From: Candidatus Woesearchaeota archaeon
GTDB taxonomy: Archaea > Nanobdellota > Nanobdellia > Woesearchaeales > JABGUJ01
DNA: 64,000 nt
Reading direction: 5' to 3'
NCBI GenBank assembly: GCA_018646625.1
Contig: JABGUJ010000001.1
Coordinates: 69,534 to 133,533, forward strand
Below the pieces are notes generated by a model. That model saw only the letters and a program-made list of their open reading frames with translations, was not told the DNA's origin and did not search any database. Of this stretch, positions 26,441 through 36,086 are shown piece by piece. Each line of letters begins with the position of its first letter. Within the stretch, counting starts at the first letter, position 1. The position numbers and the translations under genes were made by a program.

Positions 26441-26514
26441 TGGGACGAGGGGGATTTGAACCCCCAACACCTACGTCTTCAGCGTAGTGCTCTCCCAGAT
26501 TGAGCTATCGTCCC
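26441..26514 (-). tRNA. tRNA-Phe (GAA)
   Basis: Read on the minus strand, a 7-bp acceptor stem (GGGACGA with TCGTCCC), a D arm with GCTC/GAGC, an anticodon stem CTACG/CGTAG and a T arm GGGGG/CCCCC with loop TTCAAAT fold as a standard tRNA. The anticodon loop is CTGAAGA, anticodon GAA. The discriminator base is A, CCA is not encoded and no intron is seen. Confidence 0.97.
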
Positions 26515-26535
26515 AGGAAAATAAAAAAATGAAAA

Positions 26536-26928
26536 TTAATTAACTTCTTCTTCCTTCACTTCAGGAATCTCAAGTTCGTCTTCTTCCGTCTCATCATCAG
26601 CTTGAGGAGCAGGAGAACTTTCAGCAGCGGGTGCTTGTCCAGCAGATACTACTTCTAGCTCACCAAACTTTCCAGTTGATAACTGAAGTTCGCCTTGCCA
26701 TTCGCTAACGTAACCATTCTTAACTTGAACAGTACTTCCAACATTAACTTGGTCAACTTGTTCGTTCCATAAAGTCAAAGTGATTTGACCGGAAGCGTCT
26801 TTTGCTTTAGCATTGCAAACTCTGCCTGCTTTGCCAAACTTGTTGAATTCTCTAGGTTCAGACTTTTCGATAATCTCAACCACAAGATCAACCTTACCTT
26901 GTTTTGCTTGTAAATCTGAAATTGCCAT
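26536..26928 (-). CDS. OB-fold single-stranded DNA-binding protein
   Basis: This 130-residue protein has one OB fold (residues 10-92: GKVDLVVEIIEKSEPREF, ITLTLWNEQ, VQVKNGYVSEWQGELQLSTG) and an acidic, Pro-rich tail (DDETEEDELEIPEVKEEE). This layout is that of small archaeal SSB proteins (crenarchaeal type), in which the OB fold binds ssDNA and the tail recruits partners. The GAGAGGTT site lies about 7 bases before the ATG, and a TATA-like TTATATAAAG at about 26974-26983 gives a leader of about 24 bases. Confidence 0.9.
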   Translation of the reverse strand: MAISDLQAKQGKVDLVVEIIEKSEPREFNKFGKAGRVCNAKAKDASGQITLTLWNEQVDQVNVGSTVQVKNGYVSEWQGELQLSTGKFGELEVVSAGQAPAAESSPAPQADDETEEDELEIPEVKEEEVN

Positions 26929-27018
26929 TTTTAACCTCTCATATTATATTCAAACTCGAGAATCAAGATTTATTATATAAAGCTTTCTAAGCAAAAATAA
27001 TCCCAGAAACCTTAAATT

Positions 27019-28035
27019 TCATAGTTTAGAGCGCGGATTGTCAATATTCTTAATAGCTTTGTTGATGTCCTCGTCGGACCAACCTTCGCCACCCAACACG
27101 CCCCTAACTTGTTTCTCAGTATAACCATGATTTGCAGCTTCATGAATCCAAGTTTGAATCTTTTCAAATTTCCCATTATGCTCTACAGGATCAACTACAT
27201 GTTTTGAATGAAAGAAAATAACTAAACCAACTGCCGCCCCGGTTAAAATCACAGCAATAACAGCGATTAAAACCATAGGAGGTACCGCAGAAAACAAACC
27301 AGGAGTCTCAACTAGAGGCTCAATTTCTTCTTCAGCGCCTTCTTCAAGAATCTCATCTTCAAAACCCGCCGCATACTTCAAATTAAATATTTCTTTATCT
27401 TCATCATCTGATTTATAATTATCATTACTATAATGCTGTGCCAATAAGACTTTCTCATCTTCTTCCAAGGCGCCCTCCACACAACAAGTTAAATCACCTA
27501 AAATGGCATCACTCGTATCTATTTGACCCATAAACTTACCACAGTATTTATCTTTAAACTCATCTACACACAAAACATTCCCGCCAGCCTCAAGATATTT
27601 TGAAGGCAGAATATAATATTTATCTCCAGCCCTACCAGACATTAAGTTTTCAAAAGAATAATCTTCAACAAAATCACCCAAGGCATCAGAACTAACAAAT
27701 GAAACTATGAAGTCTTCTTCATCTTGCCCAGTACAAAAATAGGCGTCATACGTAGTCATAGATATGTCACTCCCGCTTTTACTAATACCATACGAATAAG
27801 ATATCTCATCATCAACTTTAACTATCACACACATACTCGCTCCATCTGCTAAAAAATTATACATAGCAGAGTTTCTCGCTAAGTACATCACAGAATCACC
27901 TAAAAACTCAGAACTTACTCCCTCATTAACGGCGTAACCAGTAATTCTGTTCATATCACCAAAAGAAACAAAAATCGAATAACCTAGTACAACTAGTACA
28001 CCCACTATTGCAAATAATTCTAACCTCTTTTTCAT
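27019..28035 (-). CDS. Membrane-anchored protein with UBA-like C-terminus
   Basis: This 338-residue protein has one N-terminal membrane span, then ITGYAVNEG, a mature exported part of about 200 residues with several Cys (for example DLTCCVEG near residue 180), a second span near 250-275 (VPPMVLIAVIAVILTGAAVG), and a cytoplasmic tail of about 60 residues. The tail contains a short two- or three-helix unit (HGYTEKQVRGVLGGEGWSDE) like that in the protein at 18000-18722. Its start overlaps the glyS stop by 4 bases. Function is unknown; the topology suggests a sensor or anchor with a cytoplasmic interaction module. Confidence 0.75.
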   Translation of the reverse strand: MKKRLELFAIVGVLVVLGYSIFVSFGDMNRITGYAVNEGVSSEFLGDSVMYLARNSAMYNFLADGASMCVIVKVDDEISYSYGISKSGSDISMTTYDAYFCTGQDEEDFIVSFVSSDALGDFVEDYSFENLMSGRAGDKYYILPSKYLEAGGNVLCVDEFKDKYCGKFMGQIDTSDAILGDLTCCVEGALEEDEKVLLAQHYSNDNYKSDDEDKEIFNLKYAAGFEDEILEEGAEEEIEPLVETPGLFSAVPPMVLIAVIAVILTGAAVGLVIFFHSKHVVDPVEHNGKFEKIQTWIHEAANHGYTEKQVRGVLGGEGWSDEDINKAIKNIDNPRSKL

Positions 28036-29540
28036 GGTAAGCTATTAAATTCAATCTCTTTGTTGAAAAGATCACGTAAATAACCTTTCAACTTGTCCAC
28101 AGGGACTCTTTTCTGTTCACCGCTATCCCTGTCACGAATAGTAACGTCTTTGTTTTCTAAGGAATCATAATCTACAGTCAAACAAAACGGAGTTCCAACC
28201 GAATTCTGACGTAAATATCGTCTTCCAATCGCTCCCGATTCATCATACTGAGCAATAAACTCAGAACTCAAATCTAAGTAGATATCTGACGCTATTTTAA
28301 TCAATTCTGGCTTCTTCATTAACGGAAAAACCGCAACATTAATTGGAGCCAAAGAATAAGGAATTTCAAAAGTTGTCTTACCTTCATCTTTTTCCTTTTT
28401 GCTATAAAAAATATCTAACAATGCAAAAGTTGGTCTATCGCTTCCAAAAGCAATCTCCAAAACATGAGGCACTTTCTTTTCATTATTCTCATCACGAGCC
28501 ATAAGCTCTTGACCAGAAAACTTTGCATGCTGAGTAAGGTCATAGTCAGTTCTATCATGCACACCACAACACTCAACCCACCCAAATGAATTCAAATTAA
28601 TCTCAACATCCCATGCATCATCAGCATAAAATGCCATTTCGTCAGGATGGTGTTGTCTCAACCGGATTCTTTCCTCAGGAATTCCCATTGCCACAAAAAG
28701 TTCATAAGCCAATGCTAAAGTCCAAGAATAAGCTTGATTTTTCAAAATCTTGTTCTGTATAGCATCCGCCAAAGAAAGTTTAGGAATTTTGTCTCCTTTT
28801 TCTTGAGACTTATGATCCCAGAGAGGAAGTTTCATTTCCTTAACCATCTCAAACTTTGGAAAATTATTTTTCTGATTATCAAATATAAACAACTGACCTT
28901 CGGCTTGTGTGAATTCCCTACCCCTCAACACATGTTGTCTTGGACTAATTTCATTTCTAAACGCTTTTCCAATCTGAAAAACACCAAAAGGAAACTTATC
29001 TCTAAAAAAATTACAATACCTAGGAAATGGAAGATAAGTTGTAGTCGCAGTCTCAGGTCGATTATACGCTTCAGTATCTACACCAATCGTAGTACGCATC
29101 ATCAAAGAATGATTCAATATTTCAGGAATCAATTTCTTACCGTTCGGCGCAAGTAATCCTTTTTCCCTAATTACGCCTAACAACTTTTCATCAGAAAAAC
29201 CTGCTATGTTAATACCAGGACAGTTTTCTTCAATCAAAGTATCAACTCTATACGCAGCACCATCTTCTGCTTTGATCAATGGATCAGTAAACCCACCTAA
29301 ATGTCCAGATGCTTCCCAAACCTTTGAAGGCATCACAACAGGACACTCTACCTCATAAAAAGAATATTTTCTAAACACAGATCTAATAGCATTCTCAACT
29401 CTATTTTTTAGAAGTTTACCCAAGGGGCCATAAGTATAAAATCCAGATATACCCCCGTAAATCTCGGGTTCGGGACCATAAATAAATCCTTTTTCCTGTA
29501 CAAACGATATAAGTTCCTTCAATTCTGCTTTCTCTGCCAT
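28032..29540 (-). CDS. glyS: Glycyl-tRNA synthetase, archaeal/eukaryotic type
   Basis: This class II synthetase of about 502 residues attaches glycine to tRNA as an alpha2 enzyme. Visible are the N-terminal GFIYGPEPEIYGGISGFYTY, motif 2 FRNEISPRQHVLRGREFTQA, motif 3 with EIAFGSDRPTFALL and the C-terminal anticodon-binding part starting YSLAPINVAVFPL. The architecture is that of archaeal and eukaryotic GlyRS rather than the bacterial alpha2beta2 form. I start at the ATG at 29540, with GGGTGTG about 6 bases upstream; a GTG at 29549 lies inside that site. The downstream gene starts within its last 4 bases. Confidence 0.95.
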   Translation of the reverse strand: MAEKAELKELISFVQEKGFIYGPEPEIYGGISGFYTYGPLGKLLKNRVENAIRSVFRKYSFYEVECPVVMPSKVWEASGHLGGFTDPLIKAEDGAAYRVDTLIEENCPGINIAGFSDEKLLGVIREKGLLAPNGKKLIPEILNHSLMMRTTIGVDTEAYNRPETATTTYLPFPRYCNFFRDKFPFGVFQIGKAFRNEISPRQHVLRGREFTQAEGQLFIFDNQKNNFPKFEMVKEMKLPLWDHKSQEKGDKIPKLSLADAIQNKILKNQAYSWTLALAYELFVAMGIPEERIRLRQHHPDEMAFYADDAWDVEINLNSFGWVECCGVHDRTDYDLTQHAKFSGQELMARDENNEKKVPHVLEIAFGSDRPTFALLDIFYSKKEKDEGKTTFEIPYSLAPINVAVFPLMKKPELIKIASDIYLDLSSEFIAQYDESGAIGRRYLRQNSVGTPFCLTVDYDSLENKDVTIRDRDSGEQKRVPVDKLKGYLRDLFNKEIEFNSLP

Positions 29541-29646
29541 AATACACACCCTTCACAAAGTTAATAATAAATCTCTAGCCATAAATACGGCACGAATAGT
29601 AGTTTTTTTAGTGTTTTGGTTATAAATGTTTTTCCTTTATACTGCA

Positions 29647-30561
29647 CTAATCCACCAGATTTCTAAGATAATCTTTCTTAAGCTTAAATCCTTTCTTTTT
29701 TGCAATACGAGCTATAGCTTTATCGAACTTGCTACCGTACTGAGCACCTTGCTTCTTACGCCAAGCAAACTCATGCGACAAACCTTCTAATTCGGCAATT
29801 TCTCTTAAAACTATTTTCTTAAATTTATCATTGATTTTATGATCAGATGATATTTTCATTGCAGATTTTATAACATCTTCATCCAAAAAAGGCAACCTAA
29901 AATCAATGTCAGCCGCATTTGCAATTGAAACATCACGAAGAATATCTCTTTGCCACATCATCTTCAACCCATTCCAACATTCATCATCTACATCATTAGC
30001 TTCAGAATGTCTTTGATAACCTGCAAAGATTTCTTCACTACCCAACCCAGAAAAGAACACAGAATCGTCTGCCAATTTCTTCGCCGCCAATATAACAGCT
30101 CCAACACCAACCTTCACAAAGAAGTCTATTCCAAATTCTTTTGGTTTTGGTAAAATTTTAACAACTTCTTCAATTATTTTTTCAGCTTCAGATTCGTTAT
30201 AGATCTTTTCAACATAATTTAAATCCAAATCTTTAGCAACTTTTCTTGAATAAATTATGTCCGGAGGAATCGCCATATTCTTATCAGAAAAACCAACAGT
30301 ATAACAAGTAAAATTTGCATTTTTATTTTTACACACTTGAGCAATAAAAGAAGAATCAACACCACCTGAAAAAAAGATACCGAAATGATGTTCAGGAATT
30401 CGTTTTTCTATTGCACTTACAAGTACTTTTCTTAATTCAACTTTAGCACCATCATAATCAACGAAACCTGCATGAGCTGCCTTGATGCCGCCTATATATT
30501 CAAACCACTTAGATTCATCACCTAAGGCACCTTTAACACTCAAATCAATGAATTTCGACAT
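29647..30561 (-). CDS. Asparagine-synthase-like PP-loop protein
   Basis: This protein of about 304 residues has the ATP-pyrophosphatase loop FFSGGVDSSF and a second motif FFSGLGSEEIFAGYQRH, both standard for the asparagine synthetase C-terminal domain. It lacks the N-terminal glutaminase domain, so it would need ammonia or a separate amidotransferase. It could also amidate another acid. The ATG at 30561 has GAGGG about 7 bases upstream and a TATA-like stretch near 30600; the longer frame to 30615 covers that promoter. Confidence 0.83.
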   Translation of the reverse strand: MSKFIDLSVKGALGDESKWFEYIGGIKAAHAGFVDYDGAKVELRKVLVSAIEKRIPEHHFGIFFSGGVDSSFIAQVCKNKNANFTCYTVGFSDKNMAIPPDIIYSRKVAKDLDLNYVEKIYNESEAEKIIEEVVKILPKPKEFGIDFFVKVGVGAVILAAKKLADDSVFFSGLGSEEIFAGYQRHSEANDVDDECWNGLKMMWQRDILRDVSIANAADIDFRLPFLDEDVIKSAMKISSDHKINDKFKKIVLREIAELEGLSHEFAWRKKQGAQYGSKFDKAIARIAKKKGFKLKKDYLRNLVD

Positions 30562-30686
30562 TATAGACCCTCTACTATCACTCAAACTATTAGTTAATAT
30601 AAAAAGCTTACCCAAAGAAAGACAAAGATTTAAATAAACAAATAACCATTATGATAATCAGAATTGTATAGTCCGGGGGGGTAAAA

Positions 30687-31112
30687 ATGCAAAGTATCAA
30701 AATAGAGAGAGGTAAGGCTAAAACCTCAAAAAAACCAAAAATTCTGGTGGTTGATGATGAACCACACATCGTAAATATGATCAAACTTGCAGTAGAAGAT
30801 AAGTTTGAAGTAATTGAAGCATATTCTGCACTAGAGGCAATAAAGAAAGCAAGAATAGAGAAACCAGATTTGATTACTGTAGATGTGATGATGCCAAACA
30901 CAGATGGACTAACTCTTTGCAAAAAGTTTAGAAAAATCCCCAGCACAAAAGATATACCAATTATGGTGATTTCTGCAAAAGATTCAATCCAAGATAAAAT
31001 TGCAGGAATTGACGCAGGCGCAATAGACTACTTAGAGAAACCATTCAAGATAGAAGAACTAAACTCTAAAATTGCCAACAACATTAATGCATACAAATGG
31101 TGGGAGAATTAA
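30687..31112 (+). CDS. Response regulator receiver protein, operon gene 1
   Basis: This 141-residue protein is a single receiver domain. The acidic pair D23-D24 (ILVVDDEPHI), phosphoacceptor D66 (TVDVMMPN), switch S96 (VISAKD) and K118 (LEKPFK) are all intact. About 18 basic residues precede the domain. A GGGGGGG ribosome-binding site lies just before the ATG, and an ATTTAAATA box at about 30629-30637 is the only clear promoter for the following operon. It lacks an output domain and may act as a phosphate shuttle. Confidence 0.92.
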   Translation: MQSIKIERGKAKTSKKPKILVVDDEPHIVNMIKLAVEDKFEVIEAYSALEAIKKARIEKPDLITVDVMMPNTDGLTLCKKFRKIPSTKDIPIMVISAKDSIQDKIAGIDAGAIDYLEKPFKIEELNSKIANNINAYKWWEN

Positions 31113-31571
31113 ATGGATGATCATAAACCCACCATATTGGTTGTTGATGACGACTTCGCTATAAGAACATTACTTGAATTTACTTTGAAAGGATACAACA
31201 CATTATTTGCAGAAGATGGAGATTCAGCAATAAAAACAATAAGACTAAATCTACCAGACTTAGTTATTTTAGATCTCATGATGCCAAGAGTAGACGGATT
31301 CGAAGTACTTAAAAAAATTAAAAGCGAATTGTTTACAAAAAACACTTACGTCATGATAGTTAGTGCAAAACATCACCCAAACGATCTTAAAAAGAGTATA
31401 ACTCTAGGAGTAGATGAATATCTCACCAAACCCTTTGAACCTGAAAAAGTAAGAAAACGAATCGACCAAATAATGCAAAACAAAGATCAAGGTTTACAGG
31501 AAAAAGGAATAAATAAAGAATACATGGGAACAATCCACTACATTAAAGGCAACAAAGCAATTGCAAGGTGA
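31113..31571 (+). CDS. Response regulator receiver protein, operon gene 2
   Basis: This 152-residue receiver has acids at D12-D13 (VVDDDFAI), D54 (ILDLMMPRV), S84 (IVSAKH) and K106 (LTKPFEP) intact. A C-terminal extension of about 30 residues (KGINKEYMGTIHYIKGNKAI) does not match a known output domain. The ATG follows the preceding TAA directly (TAAATG) with GGGAGA upstream, so translation is coupled. Confidence 0.92.
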   Translation: MDDHKPTILVVDDDFAIRTLLEFTLKGYNTLFAEDGDSAIKTIRLNLPDLVILDLMMPRVDGFEVLKKIKSELFTKNTYVMIVSAKHHPNDLKKSITLGVDEYLTKPFEPEKVRKRIDQIMQNKDQGLQEKGINKEYMGTIHYIKGNKAIAR

Positions 31572-31576
31572 CGACG

Positions 31577-32557
31577 ATGACAACATTAAACCCAGAGATA
31601 TCAAAGAAGATTATCAACTACTTAAAAACTAGATCCGACGGAGCCACCAGCTCAGAAATTTCAGAGAAAATTAATCATAACAGAATCACAGTAACAAAAT
31701 ATCTTCACGTTCTAGAAGCCAATCAAAAACTAACTAGTAAACGAATTGCCCAAGGAGTATTCTATAAGATCAACAAACCTGGAAGCAAAAAAAGAATACT
31801 TGTTGTTGACGACGAACCTCACATAGTTAATTTAATCAAGTTCAGCCTGCCTGATGAAATATACACAACCTATGAGGCATTCTCAGGTTTAGAAGCAATG
31901 GAAAAAGTCTTCACCGAAAATCCCGACTTGATCATTCTTGACTTAATGATGCCAGGCATTGATGGCTTCGAAGTGTGCAAAAGACTAAAGGAAAATCCAA
32001 ACACATGCGAAATCCCCATAGTTATCCTAAGTGCCAAAACTCAATTACAATCAAAAATCAAAGGAGTAAGTTTAGGTGCAGAAGATTATATAACTAAACC
32101 GTTTGATCCTGTAGAATTAGAAGCAAGAGTGAAAAGACTCTTACTAAACACGGAAGAAAACGGAAGACAAAAACTCATAGTGAACCAAGTATCACAAATC
32201 ATCGATACAAACAACATTACCCAAACCACTACATTAACTATTAAGAATATAGAAAAATACTCTAAGAAATATGGAACACGAAAAACTAACGCATTAACTA
32301 AGCTAATATATAGGCTAATCCTGCAACAAGCAGAAACTCAACGAGTCCCATTATTAAGATTAAGCAACAAAGAATTTATGTTATTCATCACCGAAGAAAA
32401 CAACTTATCTAAAGAAATTAAAGAAGAATTCAAGAAAATAATCCCATTTTTATACAATGGAGATAACACAAAAAAGATAAATTCATTAATAGAGCTAGAA
32501 ATCTCAAACATGAGCACAAAACAAGCTAAACAATTCATAGAAAAAAAGTACACCTAA
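31577..32557 (+). CDS. Winged-helix, receiver and GGDEF-like regulator
   Basis: This protein of about 326 residues has three parts. Residues 1-65 form a winged helix (SKKIINYLKTRSDGATSSEI; RITVTKYLHVLEANQKL). Residues 70-195 form a receiver with DDE acids, phosphoacceptor in ILDLMMPG, and KPFD. Residues 205-326 resemble a degenerate GGDEF fold: IKNIEKYSKKYG corresponds to the D-hFKxxND-YG start, and LSNKEFMLFI aligns with GGDEF, with the catalytic Gly-Gly-Asp lost. It should bind DNA and respond to phosphorylation. The start is the ATG at 31577, with GGTGA in position; a GTG at 31568 is less likely because it lies within that site. Confidence 0.85.
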   Translation: MTTLNPEISKKIINYLKTRSDGATSSEISEKINHNRITVTKYLHVLEANQKLTSKRIAQGVFYKINKPGSKKRILVVDDEPHIVNLIKFSLPDEIYTTYEAFSGLEAMEKVFTENPDLIILDLMMPGIDGFEVCKRLKENPNTCEIPIVILSAKTQLQSKIKGVSLGAEDYITKPFDPVELEARVKRLLLNTEENGRQKLIVNQVSQIIDTNNITQTTTLTIKNIEKYSKKYGTRKTNALTKLIYRLILQQAETQRVPLLRLSNKEFMLFITEENNLSKEIKEEFKKIIPFLYNGDNTKKINSLIELEISNMSTKQAKQFIEKKYT

Positions 32558-32558
32558 C

Positions 32559-32954
32559 ATGAAAGGAAAAATCCTAATTGCGGAAGACGAACCCCACATT
32601 TTAGAGTTAATTAAATTCACGTTATCCGATTCATTCGAAATACTAGAAGCGGAAGATGGAGAACAAGCCATGAAAATCATAGAAGATAACAAGGATAATT
32701 TACCAGATCTTGTGCTACTAGATGTTATGATGCCAAGAATGAATGGCTTCGAGGTGTGCGAAAAGCTAAAATCAAATACAGAAACAAAAGACATAATCAT
32801 TACAATGCTCTCTGCCAAAGGCCAAATACAAGAAAGAATGGAAGGAATGCGTAAAGGTGCAGACCACTACATAACAAAACCGTTTGACCCAATGGCATTG
32901 AAAGAACAACTTGAAATCATTGTAAACAACAAAAACAGGAGGGATAAAATATGA
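32559..32954 (+). CDS. Response regulator receiver protein, operon gene 4
   Basis: This 131-residue receiver has acids E9-D10 (ILIAEDEPHI), phosphoacceptor D55 (LLDVMMPRM), S85 (MLSAKG) and K107 (ITKPFDP). There is no output domain. It follows the previous gene by one base, and its stop overlaps the next start as ATGA. Confidence 0.92.
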   Translation: MKGKILIAEDEPHILELIKFTLSDSFEILEAEDGEQAMKIIEDNKDNLPDLVLLDVMMPRMNGFEVCEKLKSNTETKDIIITMLSAKGQIQERMEGMRKGADHYITKPFDPMALKEQLEIIVNNKNRRDKI

Positions 32955-33340
32955 GTAATAATGACAAAAAATGTGTCTTAATAATAGAAGACGACAAAAA
33001 TATAGCACAACTAGAAGGAATAGTTCTAAACCAAGACTATGAGGTATACTTCGCAAAAGATGGTGAAGAGGGACTAAAGCTAGCCAATGAATTCAAACCA
33101 GATCTAATTGTACTAGACATTATGATGCCAAAAATGGATGGCTATGAAGTGTGTAGACAAGTTAGAGAGAATCCAGAACTACAAAACACAAAGATAGTGA
33201 TGGTAAGTGCAAAATCAACAGAAATAGATCACGACAAAGGTATGTTAATCGGAGCAGATGATTACATCGCAAAACCATTCGAGATAGATGAACTAAAACA
33301 CGTCATTGAACAACAATTCCTAAAAGATGATAACAGCTAA
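32951..33340 (+). CDS. Response regulator receiver protein, operon gene 5
   Basis: This 129-residue receiver has acids E13, D14 and D15 (IIEDDKNI), phosphoacceptor D56 (VLDIMMPKM), a switch Ser (MVSAKS) and KPFE. Its ATG overlaps the preceding TGA by ATGA, and AGGAGGGATAAA upstream is a strong ribosome-binding site, suggesting an abundant product. The C-terminus overlaps the kinase gene frame by 14 bases. Confidence 0.92.
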   Translation: MSNNDKKCVLIIEDDKNIAQLEGIVLNQDYEVYFAKDGEEGLKLANEFKPDLIVLDIMMPKMDGYEVCRQVRENPELQNTKIVMVSAKSTEIDHDKGMLIGADDYIAKPFEIDELKHVIEQQFLKDDNS

Positions 33341-36086
33341 AGGCATGAAACTCAAAGGAAAGAAAGAATACCAGATTTTTCTAGATAATTCTAACGACCC
33401 AGTCGTCATATTAGATAAAGAAGGAAAAATCTTTGACACAAACACCAAAGGCGCAAAGATGCTCAAAACTCCTAAGAAAAATCTGATAGGAATGAGTATT
33501 TATGACATTGTAGACAACCCTGATGCCGCAAGAAGAAATGTTAGGAAAATAGTAAGAGGAATTACCACCGTAGCCTCAGAATACCAAGTAACAAAAAACG
33601 ACGAAAAATTTCATGTTGAAGTGAGCAGTTTCCCTGCAATCATAAACAAAAGATCATACGCTTTTTGTCAAATTCGAGACATTACAAAAAAAGTAAAACT
33701 AGAAGCAGATCTTAAAAAAAGATTAAGAGATCTGACAGTACTCTACAAAATCTCAAAAGAGACAACAAAAAATAAGAAAATCGAGAATGTACTTGATACA
33801 ACCATAAAAATTTTAAAAGAAGATTTGGGTTACGAAAAGAGTTTTATTGCAGTTCAAGACGATAATGAACTCAAAATGCGATCTACATTTGGATTAAAGA
33901 ACGTAGGTACAGATCTCAAAGAAGTTAAATGGAGAATACTAGCAGGAGAAGGAATAACCGGCCACGTAATGAAAACAGGAGAGCCATTATTATTAAAATC
34001 ACCCGAGAAACACCCAAAATACCTGGCCGCCCTGAAAAGAACAAAATGTGAACTCACAGTCCCAATCAAAATCCAAAAGAAAGTAATTGGTGTACTAGAT
34101 GTAGAAAGTAACAAAGATGATCGTTACAGCAAAGATGATTTAAATCTACTAACAAACATCGCTAACCACATAGCATTAGTTATTGAAAATCTACAACTTC
34201 AACACGAACAAGATAAAAAAATAGAAAGAATAAAAACAATATACAAACTTGCAAAAGCCCTATCATCCACATTCGAACAAGAGAAACTGTTTGACGAAGT
34301 TACAAGGCTTCTTTCCAGCATGAATCAAGCTAAAGCAGTTACAATGTACATTCTAGATGGCGCCAGTGAAGAATTATTTTCAGTATCTACCTTCAGATAT
34401 GGTAAAAAATGCAATAGAGAAGTTAGCCTACCATACAATAAATCATTCACAGGAAGTGCCATGCAAAAAGGAGAAGTTCTCCAGTGCATAGATCCTCTAA
34501 AACGGAAAGGATTTACTAAAGAAGGAAGAAAATTTATTGAAACCGAAAATGTTCGCTCATTCGTTACAGTACCCCTAAAAGTTGACAACACCACGATTGG
34601 TGCAATAAACATTTACAGCGAATCCCCCAAACCATTCTCAGAAAACCAGATGGTATTTGTAGAAAGTATCTCCGATCACGTTGCCATCATTATTAGAAAT
34701 GCTAGATTATACAACAGACTAAAAGATTTTAACGAAATACTACAAGAAGAAACATATTCAGCAACAAGAGAGATAAGAGAGAAAAACAAAGAGCTAAGAC
34801 GATTATCTAACGAATCTGTAGCCGAGAAAAACAAAATAGAAGCCATGATCGATAGTATCTCTGAAGGTATTATCGTAACCTACTTTGATTCACCAATTAT
34901 GTCATTTAATCCAGCTACAGAAAAGATTTTACAGTTCGACTCAGAAAAATTAGGCCCAAAAGCCACAACACAGCACTTAAGCAAGATAGGGTTAATCGAA
35001 GTATTAGAACTCGCAAGAAAAGTTGATCAACCTGTCTTCATAAAAGAGATGAAATTAGGTCAACCAGTAAATAAATACATAAGAGTTACAATCACCATGC
35101 TTAAAGATCAAGATCAAGAGGTCGGTCTCGTTACTGTTCTGAGAGACATCACTAAAATTAAAGAAATCGACAGAATGAAATCTGAATTCGTCAGTGTTGT
35201 ATCTCACGAACTAAGAACCCCATTAACCTCCATCAAAGGATATTCCTCATTGTTACTTAACGAAAAAGTTGGTAAAGTAAATGAACAACAAAAACAGTGC
35301 TTGGCCATACTTAACGAAGAAAGTGACAGGTTAGCTAATCTGATAAACGATGTTTTGGACTTATCAAAAATGGAATCAGGAAAAATGTCACTAAATCAAA
35401 AGATCGATTCCTTAGAGCCTATATTGCAAAACGTTGTAAAGAACTTCGAAGTAGCTGCTAAAGAAAAAGAAATCTCACTAACTTACAAAATTGCAAACAA
35501 AATCCCGGAAATCCCTATAGATAAAGATAAAATAAAACAAGTTCTAATCAACCTTGTAAGTAATGCAATTAAATTTACCAACAACAAAGGTAAAGTCGAG
35601 ATAACAGCAAGAGCAGGTCAAAACTACGTAAGAGTTTTTGTTAAAGACAACGGCCGCGGCATTAAGAAACAAGAATTACCAAGAATATTCAATAAATTCT
35701 ACCAAATAGATCCACACATGACCAGAGCACAAGGAGGCTCAGGGCTCGGTTTAGTGATTGCTAAAGAAATCATAGGACTACACCATGGTTTAATGGACGT
35801 AAAAAGTGAATACGGTGAAGGCAGCGAGTTTATCTTTTTACTCCCTCAAAGAAAAATGAAACCTGCTGAAAAACTTAAGAAGTGTTGGGAAGAGATAAAT
35901 TGTAGCAAGGTCACATGTCCCGCGTATGGTTCATCCGATAGACGATGTTGGCTCATCCCAGGCACAGAAGCATGTAGAATGGGAATGAAAGACAACATGA
36001 AAGATAAATTAAGTCACTGCAAATACTGTCCAATACATTTAGAAGCCTTTGGAAAAAAGACAAAAAAGAAAGTGAAAAAAACATGA
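33327..36086 (+). CDS. Sensor histidine kinase PAS-GAF-GAF-PAS, Cys-rich tail
   Basis: This 919-residue kinase is soluble, with no membrane span. In order: PAS (residues 15-120), GAF (about 135-295), GAF (about 300-465), a coil, PAS-like (about 503-612), HisKA with H627 in VVSHELRTP, and the ATPase with N746, DNGRGI (774-779) and GGSGLGLV (803-810). All catalytic boxes are intact. The tail, residues 850-905, has C853, C859, C864, C874, C883, C898 and C901 in the pattern CWE..NC....CPAYG...RCWLIPGT, like the two-CW module attached to some bacterial sensors, which may bind metal or an iron-sulfur cluster. An ATG at 33345 is an alternative start. It probably phosphorylates the receivers encoded upstream. 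Confidence 0.92.
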   Translation: MITAKGMKLKGKKEYQIFLDNSNDPVVILDKEGKIFDTNTKGAKMLKTPKKNLIGMSIYDIVDNPDAARRNVRKIVRGITTVASEYQVTKNDEKFHVEVSSFPAIINKRSYAFCQIRDITKKVKLEADLKKRLRDLTVLYKISKETTKNKKIENVLDTTIKILKEDLGYEKSFIAVQDDNELKMRSTFGLKNVGTDLKEVKWRILAGEGITGHVMKTGEPLLLKSPEKHPKYLAALKRTKCELTVPIKIQKKVIGVLDVESNKDDRYSKDDLNLLTNIANHIALVIENLQLQHEQDKKIERIKTIYKLAKALSSTFEQEKLFDEVTRLLSSMNQAKAVTMYILDGASEELFSVSTFRYGKKCNREVSLPYNKSFTGSAMQKGEVLQCIDPLKRKGFTKEGRKFIETENVRSFVTVPLKVDNTTIGAINIYSESPKPFSENQMVFVESISDHVAIIIRNARLYNRLKDFNEILQEETYSATREIREKNKELRRLSNESVAEKNKIEAMIDSISEGIIVTYFDSPIMSFNPATEKILQFDSEKLGPKATTQHLSKIGLIEVLELARKVDQPVFIKEMKLGQPVNKYIRVTITMLKDQDQEVGLVTVLRDITKIKEIDRMKSEFVSVVSHELRTPLTSIKGYSSLLLNEKVGKVNEQQKQCLAILNEESDRLANLINDVLDLSKMESGKMSLNQKIDSLEPILQNVVKNFEVAAKEKEISLTYKIANKIPEIPIDKDKIKQVLINLVSNAIKFTNNKGKVEITARAGQNYVRVFVKDNGRGIKKQELPRIFNKFYQIDPHMTRAQGGSGLGLVIAKEIIGLHHGLMDVKSEYGEGSEFIFLLPQRKMKPAEKLKKCWEEINCSKVTCPAYGSSDRRCWLIPGTEACRMGMKDNMKDKLSHCKYCPIHLEAFGKKTKKKVKKT

